64,000 nucleotides of DNA, from positions 412,001 to 476,000 of the forward strand of contig JADKKO010000002.1 in NCBI GenBank assembly GCA_016720465.1, given 5' to 3'. This stretch comes from Holophagaceae bacterium. Its GTDB lineage: Bacteria; Acidobacteriota; Holophagae; Holophagales; Holophagaceae. Below are positions 18,274 to 26,706 of this stretch, one piece after another. The notes under the pieces were generated by a model, which was given only the letters and a program-made list of their open reading frames with translations, did no database searches and was not told the DNA's origin. A program made the translations under genes and the position numbers. Within the stretch, counting starts at the first letter, position 1, and the number at the start of each line of letters is the position of its first letter.

Positions 18274-18423
18274 ATGAAGGCAGGTGCGGAAAAAGCAAGT
18301 CCCGCCGTTGGCGACTCACGTCTCCCTTGGATACCGCCGACTTTGAAGAAGGGTGTCATCGGCGTAGAGACTGGGAATTTCTCTTCCCGCAGCTTTGATG
18401 GCGGGGCCAAGGCCAGAAGCTAA
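18274..18423 (+). CDS. Lasso peptide precursor (A), 49 aa
   Basis: Short gene directly downstream of the cyclase; AGAGGG at 18261-18266 lies 7 nt before the ATG (an ATG at 18268 is in frame but too close to that site). The leader holds W19-I-P-P22-T-L24-K-K-G27 and T33, a good match to the Y-x-x-P-x-L-x-x-x-G...T leader bound by B1 proteins, with Trp in place of Tyr and one residue less before Gly. In known lasso leaders the Thr is at position -2, which predicts cleavage after G34 and core NFSSRSFDGGAKARS, with a ring from Asn1 to Asp8. Cleavage after T33 would instead give Gly1 and Asp9. Both ring sizes are known. The last residue is Ser49, the expected target of the cluster kinase. A TAGAAT at 18249-18254 might be a separate -10. 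Confidence 0.82.
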   Translation: MKAGAEKASPAVGDSRLPWIPPTLKKGVIGVETGNFSSRSFDGGAKARS

Positions 18424-18658
18424 GCGGCACTGCTCTACCTCGAATCCAACCCCGCGCCGATGATTGCCTGAGGGTGTCGCCGCGCTGCGGGGAAGCTCGT
18501 TCCGCAGACTGCCCCGTGCGACGTCCCCGATCTAGAATGTTCTGGTATGGCCCAGGGTTGGCCCGTCTTGCCTAGTCTGTGGCCCGAAGTCCGGTTTCCG
18601 GCCATGGAGCGCCATCGAATTGGGTGCTACGCTTTACCCCTCATCTAACGAGGTTTCA

Positions 18659-20707
18659 ATGTCCAGACTGCATCCGGCACTCCTTTCCCTCGGACTGCTC
18701 GCCACGACGCTGGCGGCCCAAAGCCCGGCGCCAGGAAACGCTTCAAAGGCCATCGATCCGGCCAACCTCGATCTTTCCGTGCGGCCCTGCGATGACTTCT
18801 ACCAGTTCGCCAACGGCGGATGGCTCAAGCGCTCCACCATCCCTCCCGACAAGGCTCGGTTCGGCAGTTTCGAGGAACTGGCGGACCGCAATCGGGACGC
18901 CCTGCACGCCATCCTGGAGGAGACCTCCAAAAGCACGGATTGGAAGAAGGGTTCCATCGAACAGAAGGTCGGCGATTTCTACGCATCGGGCATGGACCTG
19001 GCCGCCATCGAAAAACTGGGCGCCGCGCCCTTGAAACCATGGTTGGACCGCATCGAGGCCATGCGCGGCCCCAAGGATCTGGCGCCCGTGCTGGCGGCCT
19101 TCCACGGGGCCCGGGCCGGGGGCGGCGGTTTCGGCCTCGGCGTCAGCCAGGACGCCAAGAACAGCACCCAGTACATCGTCCAGCTCAACCAGGGCGGCCT
19201 TGGGCTGCCGGACCGCGACTACTACACCAAGGACGATGCGAAATCCAAGGACTTAAGGGCCAAGTACCTCGCGCACGTGGCCCGGATGATGGTGCTCGTG
19301 GGCGAGGATCCCCAGGACGCAGGCGCCCATGCGGATTCGGTGCTGCTGGTGGAAACGCGGCTGGCCAAGGCCTCCCTCACCCGCGTGGAACAGCGCGATC
19401 CCCAGAAGACCTACCACAAGATGCCGGTGTCCGAGCTGGTGAAGCTCGCGCCGCAGTTCGATTGGAGCGCCTACTTCAAGGGCCGGGGGATCAAGCAGCT
19501 CGTGGACCTGAATGTCCGCCAGCCGGGTTTTTTCAAGGAGTTCGGCGTGCTGGCGGAGCAGATCACGCTGCCGGAATGGAGGGCCTACCTGCGCTGGCAC
19601 GCGGTGAGTTCGGCGGCGCCGTACCTTTCCCAAGCCTTCGTGGATGAAGCTTTCGATTTCAACAGCCGCACCCTGAACGGAATTCCCCAGCAGCAGGATC
19701 GCTGGAAGCGCGTCCAGGCGGTGCTCGACACGCCATCGGCGCTGGGCGAAGCCGCCGGCCAGCTCTACGTGAGGAAGGCCTTCAGCCCCGAAGCCAAACA
19801 GAAAATGCTGGCGCTCATCGAGAATCTCCGTGCCGCGCTCAAAGAAAAAATCGTGGCCCTGCCCTGGATGGGCGAGGACACCAAGCAGCAGGCCTTGAAG
19901 AAGCTGGCGGCCTTCGGCGTGAAGGTCGGCTACCCCGACAAATGGAAGGATGCTTCCAAGATCGAGGTCGTGCGCGGGGATTTCTACGGCAACATCATGC
20001 GGGCCCGGGCCTATGAAACGAAGCGCAACATCGAGAAGCTGGGCCAGCCCATCGACCGCACGGAATGGGGCATGACGCCTTCCACGGTGAACGCCTACTA
20101 CAGCCCCACCATGAATGAGATCGTCTTCCCGGCGGGCATCCTCCAGCCGCCCTTCTTCGATGCGAAGGCCGACGACGCGGTGAACTACGGCGGCATCGGC
20201 ACCGTCATCGGCCATGAGATGACCCATGGCTTCGACGACCAGGGCAGCCAGTTCGACGCGGAGGGGAACCTGAAGAACTGGTGGACCGATGCGGATCGGA
20301 AGGCCTATGAAAGCCGCACGGACCTGGTGGTGAAGGAGTTCGACGCCTTCAAGGCGCTGCCGGACCAGAACGTGAACGGCAAACTCACGCTGGGCGAGAA
20401 CATCGCCGACCTCGGCGGCCTCAAGATCGCCTACGCGGCCTGGATGAAGAGCCAGGCCGGGAAGCGGCTGGAACCCATCGACGGTTTCAGCGGGCCCCAG
20501 AGGTTGTTCCTCAACTTCGCGGTCATCTGGCGCAATGTCATCCGCCCGGAAGCGCTGCGGGTGAGGCTGAACACCGATCCCCACAGCCCGGGCCAGTACC
20601 GCACCATCGGGACGCTTTCCAACCTGCCGGAGTTCTTCGCGGCCTTCGGCTGCATGGACGGAAATGCCATGAAACGGCCGGAAAACGAGCGCCCCAGCAT
20701 CTGGTGA
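18659..20707 (+). CDS. M13-family zinc metallopeptidase (neprilysin-like), first copy
   Basis: Secreted zinc endopeptidase of 682 aa. A signal peptide (LHPALLSLGLLATTLAAQSP) starts at ATG 18659; an in-frame start 39 nt upstream would spoil it. The zinc site is HEMTH at 519-523 in GHEMTHGFDDQG, with the third ligand Glu580 in GENIADLGG; NAYYSPTMNEIVFPAGILQPPFF is the substrate-binding region. The C-terminus GCMDGNAMK...PSIW resembles the family ending. It is followed 51 nt later by a paralogue with the same plan. Such peptidases degrade peptides in the periplasm or outside. The position after the lasso precursor is probably incidental. Confidence 0.94.
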   Translation: MSRLHPALLSLGLLATTLAAQSPAPGNASKAIDPANLDLSVRPCDDFYQFANGGWLKRSTIPPDKARFGSFEELADRNRDALHAILEETSKSTDWKKGSIEQKVGDFYASGMDLAAIEKLGAAPLKPWLDRIEAMRGPKDLAPVLAAFHGARAGGGGFGLGVSQDAKNSTQYIVQLNQGGLGLPDRDYYTKDDAKSKDLRAKYLAHVARMMVLVGEDPQDAGAHADSVLLVETRLAKASLTRVEQRDPQKTYHKMPVSELVKLAPQFDWSAYFKGRGIKQLVDLNVRQPGFFKEFGVLAEQITLPEWRAYLRWHAVSSAAPYLSQAFVDEAFDFNSRTLNGIPQQQDRWKRVQAVLDTPSALGEAAGQLYVRKAFSPEAKQKMLALIENLRAALKEKIVALPWMGEDTKQQALKKLAAFGVKVGYPDKWKDASKIEVVRGDFYGNIMRARAYETKRNIEKLGQPIDRTEWGMTPSTVNAYYSPTMNEIVFPAGILQPPFFDAKADDAVNYGGIGTVIGHEMTHGFDDQGSQFDAEGNLKNWWTDADRKAYESRTDLVVKEFDAFKALPDQNVNGKLTLGENIADLGGLKIAYAAWMKSQAGKRLEPIDGFSGPQRLFLNFAVIWRNVIRPEALRVRLNTDPHSPGQYRTIGTLSNLPEFFAAFGCMDGNAMKRPENERPSIW

Positions 20708-20758
20708 ACCGGGCCCGGCCAAGGCGCCCAACGGCTGCTATTCCATCTAGAGATTTCC

Positions 20759-22774
20759 ATGAAACTGATCCCCATCCTGCTCTCCACTTCCGCTGCGCTC
20801 CTGGCGGCCGAAGCCGCCAAACCGGTGATCGGCGTCGATCCTGCCTACATGGACCGGGCCGCGACCCCTTGCGTGGACTTCTACGCATTCGCCAATGGGA
20901 CCTACAACAAGGTGGCGATCCCCGCCGCCTACGCGGCCTATGGCGTGAACCAGGAAATCGATGACCGCAACTGGGCCATCCTGCGGGACATCCTGGAGAG
21001 CTCAGCCAAGGAGACCGCCTCCCCGAAGGGATCGGTCATCCAGCGCATCGGCGATTTCTACGCATCAGGCATGGATGAGGCCGGTATCGAAAAGGCGGGG
21101 ACCGCACCGCTTTCGGATGCGATGGGCCGGATAAAACGGATCAAGGATCCCTCGGCCATCGCGCCGGCGCTGGCCTGGCTGCACCGCCATGGCGCGGGGG
21201 GCGGGTTCGCTTTTTTCGTGGCGCCCGATGACAAGGACAGCTCATCGGAAATCGCACGGCTTTATCAGGGCGGTCTGGGCTTGCCGGAACGGGAGTACTA
21301 CTTCCGCGCCGACGACGCATCCAGGCACCTGAGGGGCCAATACGCCGCCCACATCGCCCGGATCTTCGTGCTGGCTGGGGATGGCCCGGCCGCCGCGGCC
21401 GCAGCCGCGGGCCGGGTGCTGGCCCTGGAGACGAGGCTCGCCGAAGCCTCCAAGCGGCTCGCGGATTTGCGGGACCCCGTCGCCAATTACCACAAGCTGA
21501 AGCGCGCGGAGGTGGCGGGGCTCGCGCGTGGATTCGATTGGGCGGCGTACTTCAAAGGCATCGGCCTGCCGGATTCGCAATCGCACCTGCTGGTGGGCCA
21601 GCCGGAATTTCTCAAAGCCTTCGCCAAGCTGACGCGGGAGGCACCGCTCGACGATTGGAAGGCCTATCTGCGCTGGAATCTGCTGAACGCGACCGCCTCG
21701 GAACTGCCCCGGGCTTTCGAAGAACAGAATTTCGCTTTCTACGGCGCCACGCTCTCCGGCCGCAAGGAGATGCTCCCCCGCTGGAAGCGCGTCCTGCAGG
21801 CCACGGACACCGCCATCGGCGAAGACCTGGGCCAGCTCTACGTGAAACGCGCCTTCTCGCCCGCCGCCAAGGCCCGGGCGCTGGAAATGGTGGCGTTCCA
21901 TAAAGAGGCCATGCGGCTGAGCATCCAGAATTCGCCGTGGATGAGCGAGGGGACCAAAAAGGCCGCCTTCAACAAACTCGACACCATGGGCGCCAAGGTG
22001 GGCTATCCCGATACCTGGCGCGACTACTCGAAGCTCGACATCAAGCGCCAGCCCTATGTGCTGAACGTGCTGGCCGCGCGGGCCTTCGAGTTCGAGCGCC
22101 GCATGGCCAAGCTCGGCAGGCCCGTGGACCGCGCGGAATGGGGCATGACGCCCCAGACCAACAACGCCTACTACAACCCCAGCCTCAACGAGATGGCCTT
22201 CCCTGCGGGCATCCTCCAGCCGCCCTTCTTCGACGAGAAGGCCGACGATGCCGTGAACTACGGCGCCCTTGCCTCCACCATCGGCCATGAGCTGACCCAT
22301 GGCTTCGACGACCAGGGCCGCCAGTACGACGAGCGGGGCAACCTGAAGGACTGGTGGGCGGCCAGCGATGTGTCCGCTTTCAAGGAACGGGCTGAATTGG
22401 TGGTGAAGCAGTACGATGCCTATGAGGCGCTGCCGGGCCTGCGCGTGAACGGCAACCAGAGCCTGGGCGAAAACATCGCGGATGTGGGGGGCTTGAAGAT
22501 ATCCTACGTCGCCTATAAGCTAGCGTCCAAAAACAAGTCACTAAAAGTCATCGACGGCCTAACTCCTGACCAGAGGTTCTTCGTGGCCTTCGCCCAAGGC
22601 TGGCGCACCAATGTGCGGCCGGAAAGCCTTCGCCTGCAGATCACCTCCGACGTCCATTGCCCCATCCGGTTCCGCGTGATCGGTCCGGTGGCGGACCTGC
22701 CTGAATTCTACGAAGCCTTCGGCTGCAAGGAGGGCCGTCAACTCCCCGAGGCCGCGGTTAAGAGCGTGTGGTGA
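20759..22774 (+). CDS. M13-family zinc metallopeptidase (neprilysin-like), second copy
   Basis: Second M13 peptidase, 671 aa, directly behind the first. The N-terminus MKLIPILLSTSAALLAAEAA is a signal peptide. HELTH occupies 510-514 (GHELTHGFDDQG) and Glu571 in GENIADVGG is the third zinc ligand, so the enzyme should be active. The paralogues share the order RDYY/REYY, PDKW/PDTW, EWGMTP and NAYY blocks and clearly arose by duplication. The last 150 codons hold a few rarer codons (ATA, CTA) not seen in the first copy. The gene ends 82 bp from a convergent gene. Substrates are unknown. Confidence 0.94.
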   Translation: MKLIPILLSTSAALLAAEAAKPVIGVDPAYMDRAATPCVDFYAFANGTYNKVAIPAAYAAYGVNQEIDDRNWAILRDILESSAKETASPKGSVIQRIGDFYASGMDEAGIEKAGTAPLSDAMGRIKRIKDPSAIAPALAWLHRHGAGGGFAFFVAPDDKDSSSEIARLYQGGLGLPEREYYFRADDASRHLRGQYAAHIARIFVLAGDGPAAAAAAAGRVLALETRLAEASKRLADLRDPVANYHKLKRAEVAGLARGFDWAAYFKGIGLPDSQSHLLVGQPEFLKAFAKLTREAPLDDWKAYLRWNLLNATASELPRAFEEQNFAFYGATLSGRKEMLPRWKRVLQATDTAIGEDLGQLYVKRAFSPAAKARALEMVAFHKEAMRLSIQNSPWMSEGTKKAAFNKLDTMGAKVGYPDTWRDYSKLDIKRQPYVLNVLAARAFEFERRMAKLGRPVDRAEWGMTPQTNNAYYNPSLNEMAFPAGILQPPFFDEKADDAVNYGALASTIGHELTHGFDDQGRQYDERGNLKDWWAASDVSAFKERAELVVKQYDAYEALPGLRVNGNQSLGENIADVGGLKISYVAYKLASKNKSLKVIDGLTPDQRFFVAFAQGWRTNVRPESLRLQITSDVHCPIRFRVIGPVADLPEFYEAFGCKEGRQLPEAAVKSVW

Positions 22775-22856
22775 TGAAGGTTGTCGAAGCCGAAAAAACA
22801 CCACGCGGAGGGAAGCGGAGAAGAGGTGGAGGGCAGCCGAGGAAAGCCTTTGGCCA

Positions 22857-23561
22857 TCAATTCTGCCGCATGCGCCTCAAGGTCGCCTTGTTGACTCCGG
22901 GAACCTTCAGCAGTTCGGCGTCCGTGGCTTCGCGGACTTGCATCGGCGTCAGGAAACTGGCCTGATAGAGGGCCGCGGCCAACTCTGGACCTACGCCCTT
23001 CAGGCTGGCTTCGAGATGTGGGCAGAACCAAACCGAGGCGAGGTCCGGCGCGCCATCTGGGTGGATTTCGCTCGGCCGCATGAGCGCCTCCACGAAGGGC
23101 TTCCAGGCGGGATTCAGCAGATGCATGCGGTTGAATTTACGTGCCTGTTCGAGGGGTTCCTGGCCGCTTTCCGCGATGGCGCGGAAGGCTTTGAGGAAGG
23201 GCAGGATCACGGAGGGCTTCACGGGGCCTACGTCGCTTTCCTCATCCATTTCCAAGGGTTCCCAGCCGGCCGGCGCGGCAGGCTCCCGCCGCCAGGTTCC
23301 GAATTCCGGTGGGATCACCTCAAGCCTGGAGGCTTCGCCATCCGCCACCAACTGGCCATGGGACTGAAGCACCGACAGGGGCGTCCAGAGGTACAGCTTC
23401 GCGTGGAAACGGAGTCCCGCCGGGCCCGCGGGGAGCGTTTTTCCGGCGACGAAATCCACCCGGAAGCCCGGCGAGTTCGAGATCAGCGGCGGTTCCACGG
23501 GTTCGGAACCATCATCGGGCCGTTGGGCGGGATTAAGCCTTTTTTTCAGCCATTGCAGCAT
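22857..23561 (-). CDS. Hypothetical protein with C-terminal helix-hairpin-helix motifs
   Basis: Protein of 234 aa, function unknown. The C-terminal 50 residues contain two helix-hairpin-helix-like turns, GVGPELAAALYQ and LLKVPGVNKATLRRM, typical of non-specific DNA binding or of ComEA/RuvA-type modules. The N-terminal 180 residues are Pro-rich and without a recognised fold; a segment LLNPAWKPFVEALMRPSEI is predicted helical. It starts 12 nt after the stop of the M1 aminopeptidase gene and is therefore likely on the same transcript. Confidence 0.65.
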   Translation of the reverse strand: MLQWLKKRLNPAQRPDDGSEPVEPPLISNSPGFRVDFVAGKTLPAGPAGLRFHAKLYLWTPLSVLQSHGQLVADGEASRLEVIPPEFGTWRREPAAPAGWEPLEMDEESDVGPVKPSVILPFLKAFRAIAESGQEPLEQARKFNRMHLLNPAWKPFVEALMRPSEIHPDGAPDLASVWFCPHLEASLKGVGPELAAALYQASFLTPMQVREATDAELLKVPGVNKATLRRMRQN

Positions 23562-23573
23562 GGAAAACCCAAC

Positions 23574-25484
23574 TCAGTTCTTGAGCCCCAGCACCAGGTC
23601 GATGGAATTCTGCGCCAGCGGATGGTAGCCGGGGCGGGCTGTCCGATAAATGTCCAGGGCGCGGGCTTTCCCTTCGGGTGTCCGGGCCAGTTCCGCATAG
23701 AGCGGCAGGATGAGCTTGCGGCGGCCGATGCCGATGAGGTAGGCGCGGAGCCTTGCGTCCGCCGGGGCGTAGCCGTGGCGGATGGAGAACTGCAGCCAGA
23801 GGAAGGCGATCTCGGCGTTTCCGGCTTCCGTGAACCGGAAGGCTGCATCCAGCTCCTTCATCTGATCCAGGCTGAGGGATGCGGGCAGCTTTTGCAGGAA
23901 ATGCTGCCACTCCTGGGTGGACCAGGGCTTGGTCGGGATGGAGGCAGCCGCGCTTTTCCCGTCCAGCCAAGGCTTCATCACGGCTTCGACGGTCTCGAAG
24001 GCATCGCTTTGGGGCTGGGCCGCCCCCTTCGGCACCCCTGGGCCGTAGATCCAGGCCTGGATCGGGACGAGCTCCTTCTTCTCCGGGAACTTCCCGAGGA
24101 AATGCTTCCGGAAGTAGGCCTCGAATTCCGCGGTGGTGATGCTTTGAAAGGCATGGCGCCGGAAATAGCCCCGCAGGAAGGCATCGAAAGTCCGGCGTCC
24201 AAAGGCCTCCTCGATTGTTCGGAGGAATAATGCGCCTTTTTCGTATGCTATTTCGCTTGTGTCCTCGTCCGGATCGCGGCCTTTCATGGGATACCAGAGG
24301 GCCGTGTCCGCGGCCGGAAGCGTGTCCAACAGGCGCTGCAAGGTCTGGCGGCCAAGCCTCGCTTCCATCTCCTCCTTGCGGCGGCCATAGATGGCTTCCA
24401 CGATGCGGCGCTCCACGTAGGTGGTGAAGCCCTCGTTCAACCACACGTCGCTCCAGGTGGCGTTGGTGACTAAGTTCCCGCTCCAGCTGTGGGCCAGCTC
24501 GTGCGCGATGAGGGCGACCAGGCTCTTGTCGCCCGCCAGGATGGTGGGCGTGGCGAAGGTGAGCCGGGGATTCTCCATGCCGCCGTAGGGGAAGGATGGG
24601 GGCAGCATCAGGATGTCGTAGCGGCCCCAGGCGTAGGGTCCATAGAGCTGTTCCGCCGCCGCGACCATTTTTTCCGTGTCTTCCAGTTCCGCGGCGGCCT
24701 TGGGCAGGATGGATGGCTCCGCATAGACGCCGGTGCGTTTGCCCAGGGCACGGAAATCCAGATCGCCGATGGCGATGGCCATCAGGTAGGTGGGAATCGG
24801 ATTGGGCATGGCGAAGCGGTACAGGCCCGTGCGGCGGGTGTTCGGAGCATTGTCCGCGCTCATCACGGCCCGGAGGTTTTTTGGCGTGTGGATCACCGCG
24901 GAGTAGGTGACGCGGAGCCGTGGGGAATCCTGGCAGGGCACCCAGGAGCGGGCGTTGATGGCCTGGCTCTGGCTGAACATGAAGGGTGATTTCTTGCCTG
25001 TGGTCTGCTCCGGCGTCAGCCATTGAAGGCCCTTGGCGCCAGGACTGGTGCGGTAGTGCACCCGGAGGAACCGGACTCCCCTGGGAAGGGAAACCGTGAG
25101 CCTGGAGCCCAGGATGGGCTCACTCGCCTGGAGGCTGTGGTTCACGGTTTTCCAGGATTTTCCGTCCCTGGAGCCTTCCGCGCGGTTGATTTCCAGGTCG
25201 CGGGTGTCCAGGTCCACATGGTCCGTGGTTTTGCCGATGACATTGAGCCGGAGCGTCGCGGTGCCCGCCAGGATGCGCTTTTCAAAATCCGCCTTCAGAT
25301 CAAGGGCGATATGGGTCGTGAGCACCTGGGAGGGGTCGGCGTAGGAATGGAAATCTCCCGCGGCTTCCGACCTTTCCACGGCGCTCTTCTCCGGCGGCAG
25401 GGGCATGGGCGTGGGACGGCGGTCCTGGTCCTGGGCGGACAGCGCCGCCGAAAGGCCGGCAAGGAGCAGACAACGAATGCGCAT
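23574..25484 (-). CDS. M1-family zinc aminopeptidase (LTA4 hydrolase-like)
   Basis: Exported aminopeptidase of 636 aa. MRIRCLLLAGLSAALSAQ is a signal peptide; the ATG at 25484 follows AAGGA by 7 nt. The exopeptidase motif GGMEN lies in PYGGMENPRLTFATP and the gluzincin site HELAH occupies 328-332 with the third ligand Glu351 in WLNEGFTTYVE (HExxH-x18-E). A C-terminal alpha-helical domain follows, as in leukotriene A4 hydrolase and cold-active aminopeptidases. The frame stays open far upstream, but that extension is antisense to the following gene. It heads a two-gene unit with the HhH protein. Confidence 0.93.
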   Translation of the reverse strand: MRIRCLLLAGLSAALSAQDQDRRPTPMPLPPEKSAVERSEAAGDFHSYADPSQVLTTHIALDLKADFEKRILAGTATLRLNVIGKTTDHVDLDTRDLEINRAEGSRDGKSWKTVNHSLQASEPILGSRLTVSLPRGVRFLRVHYRTSPGAKGLQWLTPEQTTGKKSPFMFSQSQAINARSWVPCQDSPRLRVTYSAVIHTPKNLRAVMSADNAPNTRRTGLYRFAMPNPIPTYLMAIAIGDLDFRALGKRTGVYAEPSILPKAAAELEDTEKMVAAAEQLYGPYAWGRYDILMLPPSFPYGGMENPRLTFATPTILAGDKSLVALIAHELAHSWSGNLVTNATWSDVWLNEGFTTYVERRIVEAIYGRRKEEMEARLGRQTLQRLLDTLPAADTALWYPMKGRDPDEDTSEIAYEKGALFLRTIEEAFGRRTFDAFLRGYFRRHAFQSITTAEFEAYFRKHFLGKFPEKKELVPIQAWIYGPGVPKGAAQPQSDAFETVEAVMKPWLDGKSAAASIPTKPWSTQEWQHFLQKLPASLSLDQMKELDAAFRFTEAGNAEIAFLWLQFSIRHGYAPADARLRAYLIGIGRRKLILPLYAELARTPEGKARALDIYRTARPGYHPLAQNSIDLVLGLKN

Positions 25485-25618
25485 GATGAATTCCTTGGAA
25501 GGTTGGGTCCGCAGTGAAGTCCATTCTTGCACTTGAGCGGCCATCCGCCACCAGCCATGAGCGGCCAAGTCCCAAAGCCCGCTCCGGTCTTCCCTTTCAA
25601 CCCGGTTCCCAACCTGGC

Positions 25619-26605
25619 TCAGGGCTTGTACTGGCCGGCGACGGCGCCGAACTCCGACTTCCATTTGGCGACGAGCTTGGCGAAGTCCGTCACTTCGACG
25701 AGGCCCTGGTCGCGAAGCCCGGCCATGGGGGCGAATACGCTGGCATCGATGTCGGCGGGCCCGGTGGGTTTGTTGATCTCCGACGGGACGATGTTCCAGG
25801 ACGCCGTGAGCATCACGCTCGGGGCCACGGTTCCGCGGGCGTAAAGCGCGATGAGCTCCTGCACGCCGGCGACACTGTTGTGCCAAGCGCCGACCGCCAC
25901 GATGTTGCCAGCGGGATCGTCGTCGAAGAAGTGGTCGCGATCCCGCGGCCTCCAGACGCCGCTCACCAGCGGGTCGTTCACATGGTTCGGCGTTCCTGCT
26001 CCGATGAGGATGTCGCCGCGCCACCGGGCGGCTGGATATTTCTCGCCGGCGACCGCGATGCGGAAGCGGTCCCAGTGCTGGAACTGCGGCAAGGAGGGAT
26101 CCCAGATGTGCCCCCCGATGACGGTGCTGCCGCCCACTCCAAGCTGATCGAGCAGGTAGGCCACATCGGGGTAGTTGTAGCCCCCGTTCTCGTGGGAATG
26201 CGGATCGATCACCGCCCCAAGGTCATCGCGCAGGTAGACGAACACATTCTTGCCATTGGTGCTCGCCTTGAGGGCGGCATCTTCGTAGAGCAGCGCGGCC
26301 TCCAGGTACTTCCAGTCGGGCTGAAGCACCCACGTGAGCCTTCGCGTGCGGGCAAAGGCCGCAAGCTCGATGAGCTTCGAGCGGAGGCCCGCGTAGACCA
26401 TCCGGTTTTGTTCGGTGCCGAGGGTGCCGTCGGGTGTTTGGTCCTCGATATGCGTGAACAGCACCACCTCCACGACACCCTTGCTTTGGCTGCCGCCCGT
26501 GTCATTGGTGGCGCCGGGGCCCGAGCTTGCGCACCCCAAGGCCAGGAGACTGAGCAGCGTCGCGCCGATCCAAGCGGCTCTTGTGCGCATCCAATGGAGG
26601 GCCAT
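25619..26605 (-). CDS. Lipoprotein of unknown function
   Basis: Predicted lipoprotein of 328 aa. The N-terminus RAAWIGATLLSLLALGC ends in a lipobox (LALGC) followed by SSGPGATNDT. ATG 26605 was chosen because AGG lies 6 nt upstream; ATG 26590 also keeps the signal. The mature part contains VEVVLFTHIEDQTPDG, an acidic and histidine-rich block (DPHSHENGGYNYPDVAYLLD) and GGHIWDPSLPQFQHWDRF; these could bind metal in a hydrolase or deacetylase-like fold, but I cannot assign a family. It stands alone between the nucleotidyltransferase gene and the aminopeptidase gene. Confidence 0.7.
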   Translation of the reverse strand: MALHWMRTRAAWIGATLLSLLALGCASSGPGATNDTGGSQSKGVVEVVLFTHIEDQTPDGTLGTEQNRMVYAGLRSKLIELAAFARTRRLTWVLQPDWKYLEAALLYEDAALKASTNGKNVFVYLRDDLGAVIDPHSHENGGYNYPDVAYLLDQLGVGGSTVIGGHIWDPSLPQFQHWDRFRIAVAGEKYPAARWRGDILIGAGTPNHVNDPLVSGVWRPRDRDHFFDDDPAGNIVAVGAWHNSVAGVQELIALYARGTVAPSVMLTASWNIVPSEINKPTGPADIDASVFAPMAGLRDQGLVEVTDFAKLVAKWKSEFGAVAGQYKP

Positions 26606-26706
26606 CGCAAACCTATACACCCGTTCCCGCGCGGAACCAACAAAATCGCACTGGGGAGGGCGAAACGCTTGCCCGTCTTGACTCATCTGCCGGTACAGGC
26701 AACAAG

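Noticed and set aside
18424..18658. A second lasso precursor downstream of the first
   Set aside because: No short frame in this gap has a leader pattern, a Thr-x before a Gly/Ala/Ser and an Asp/Glu at 7-9; only an imperfect hairpin (18485-18507) is seen.
18659..22774. M13 peptidases as part of lasso maturation or immunity
   Set aside because: Lasso leader removal is done by B2; M13 enzymes are not known in such clusters, both copies are exported, and a 235-nt gap separates them from the precursor gene.
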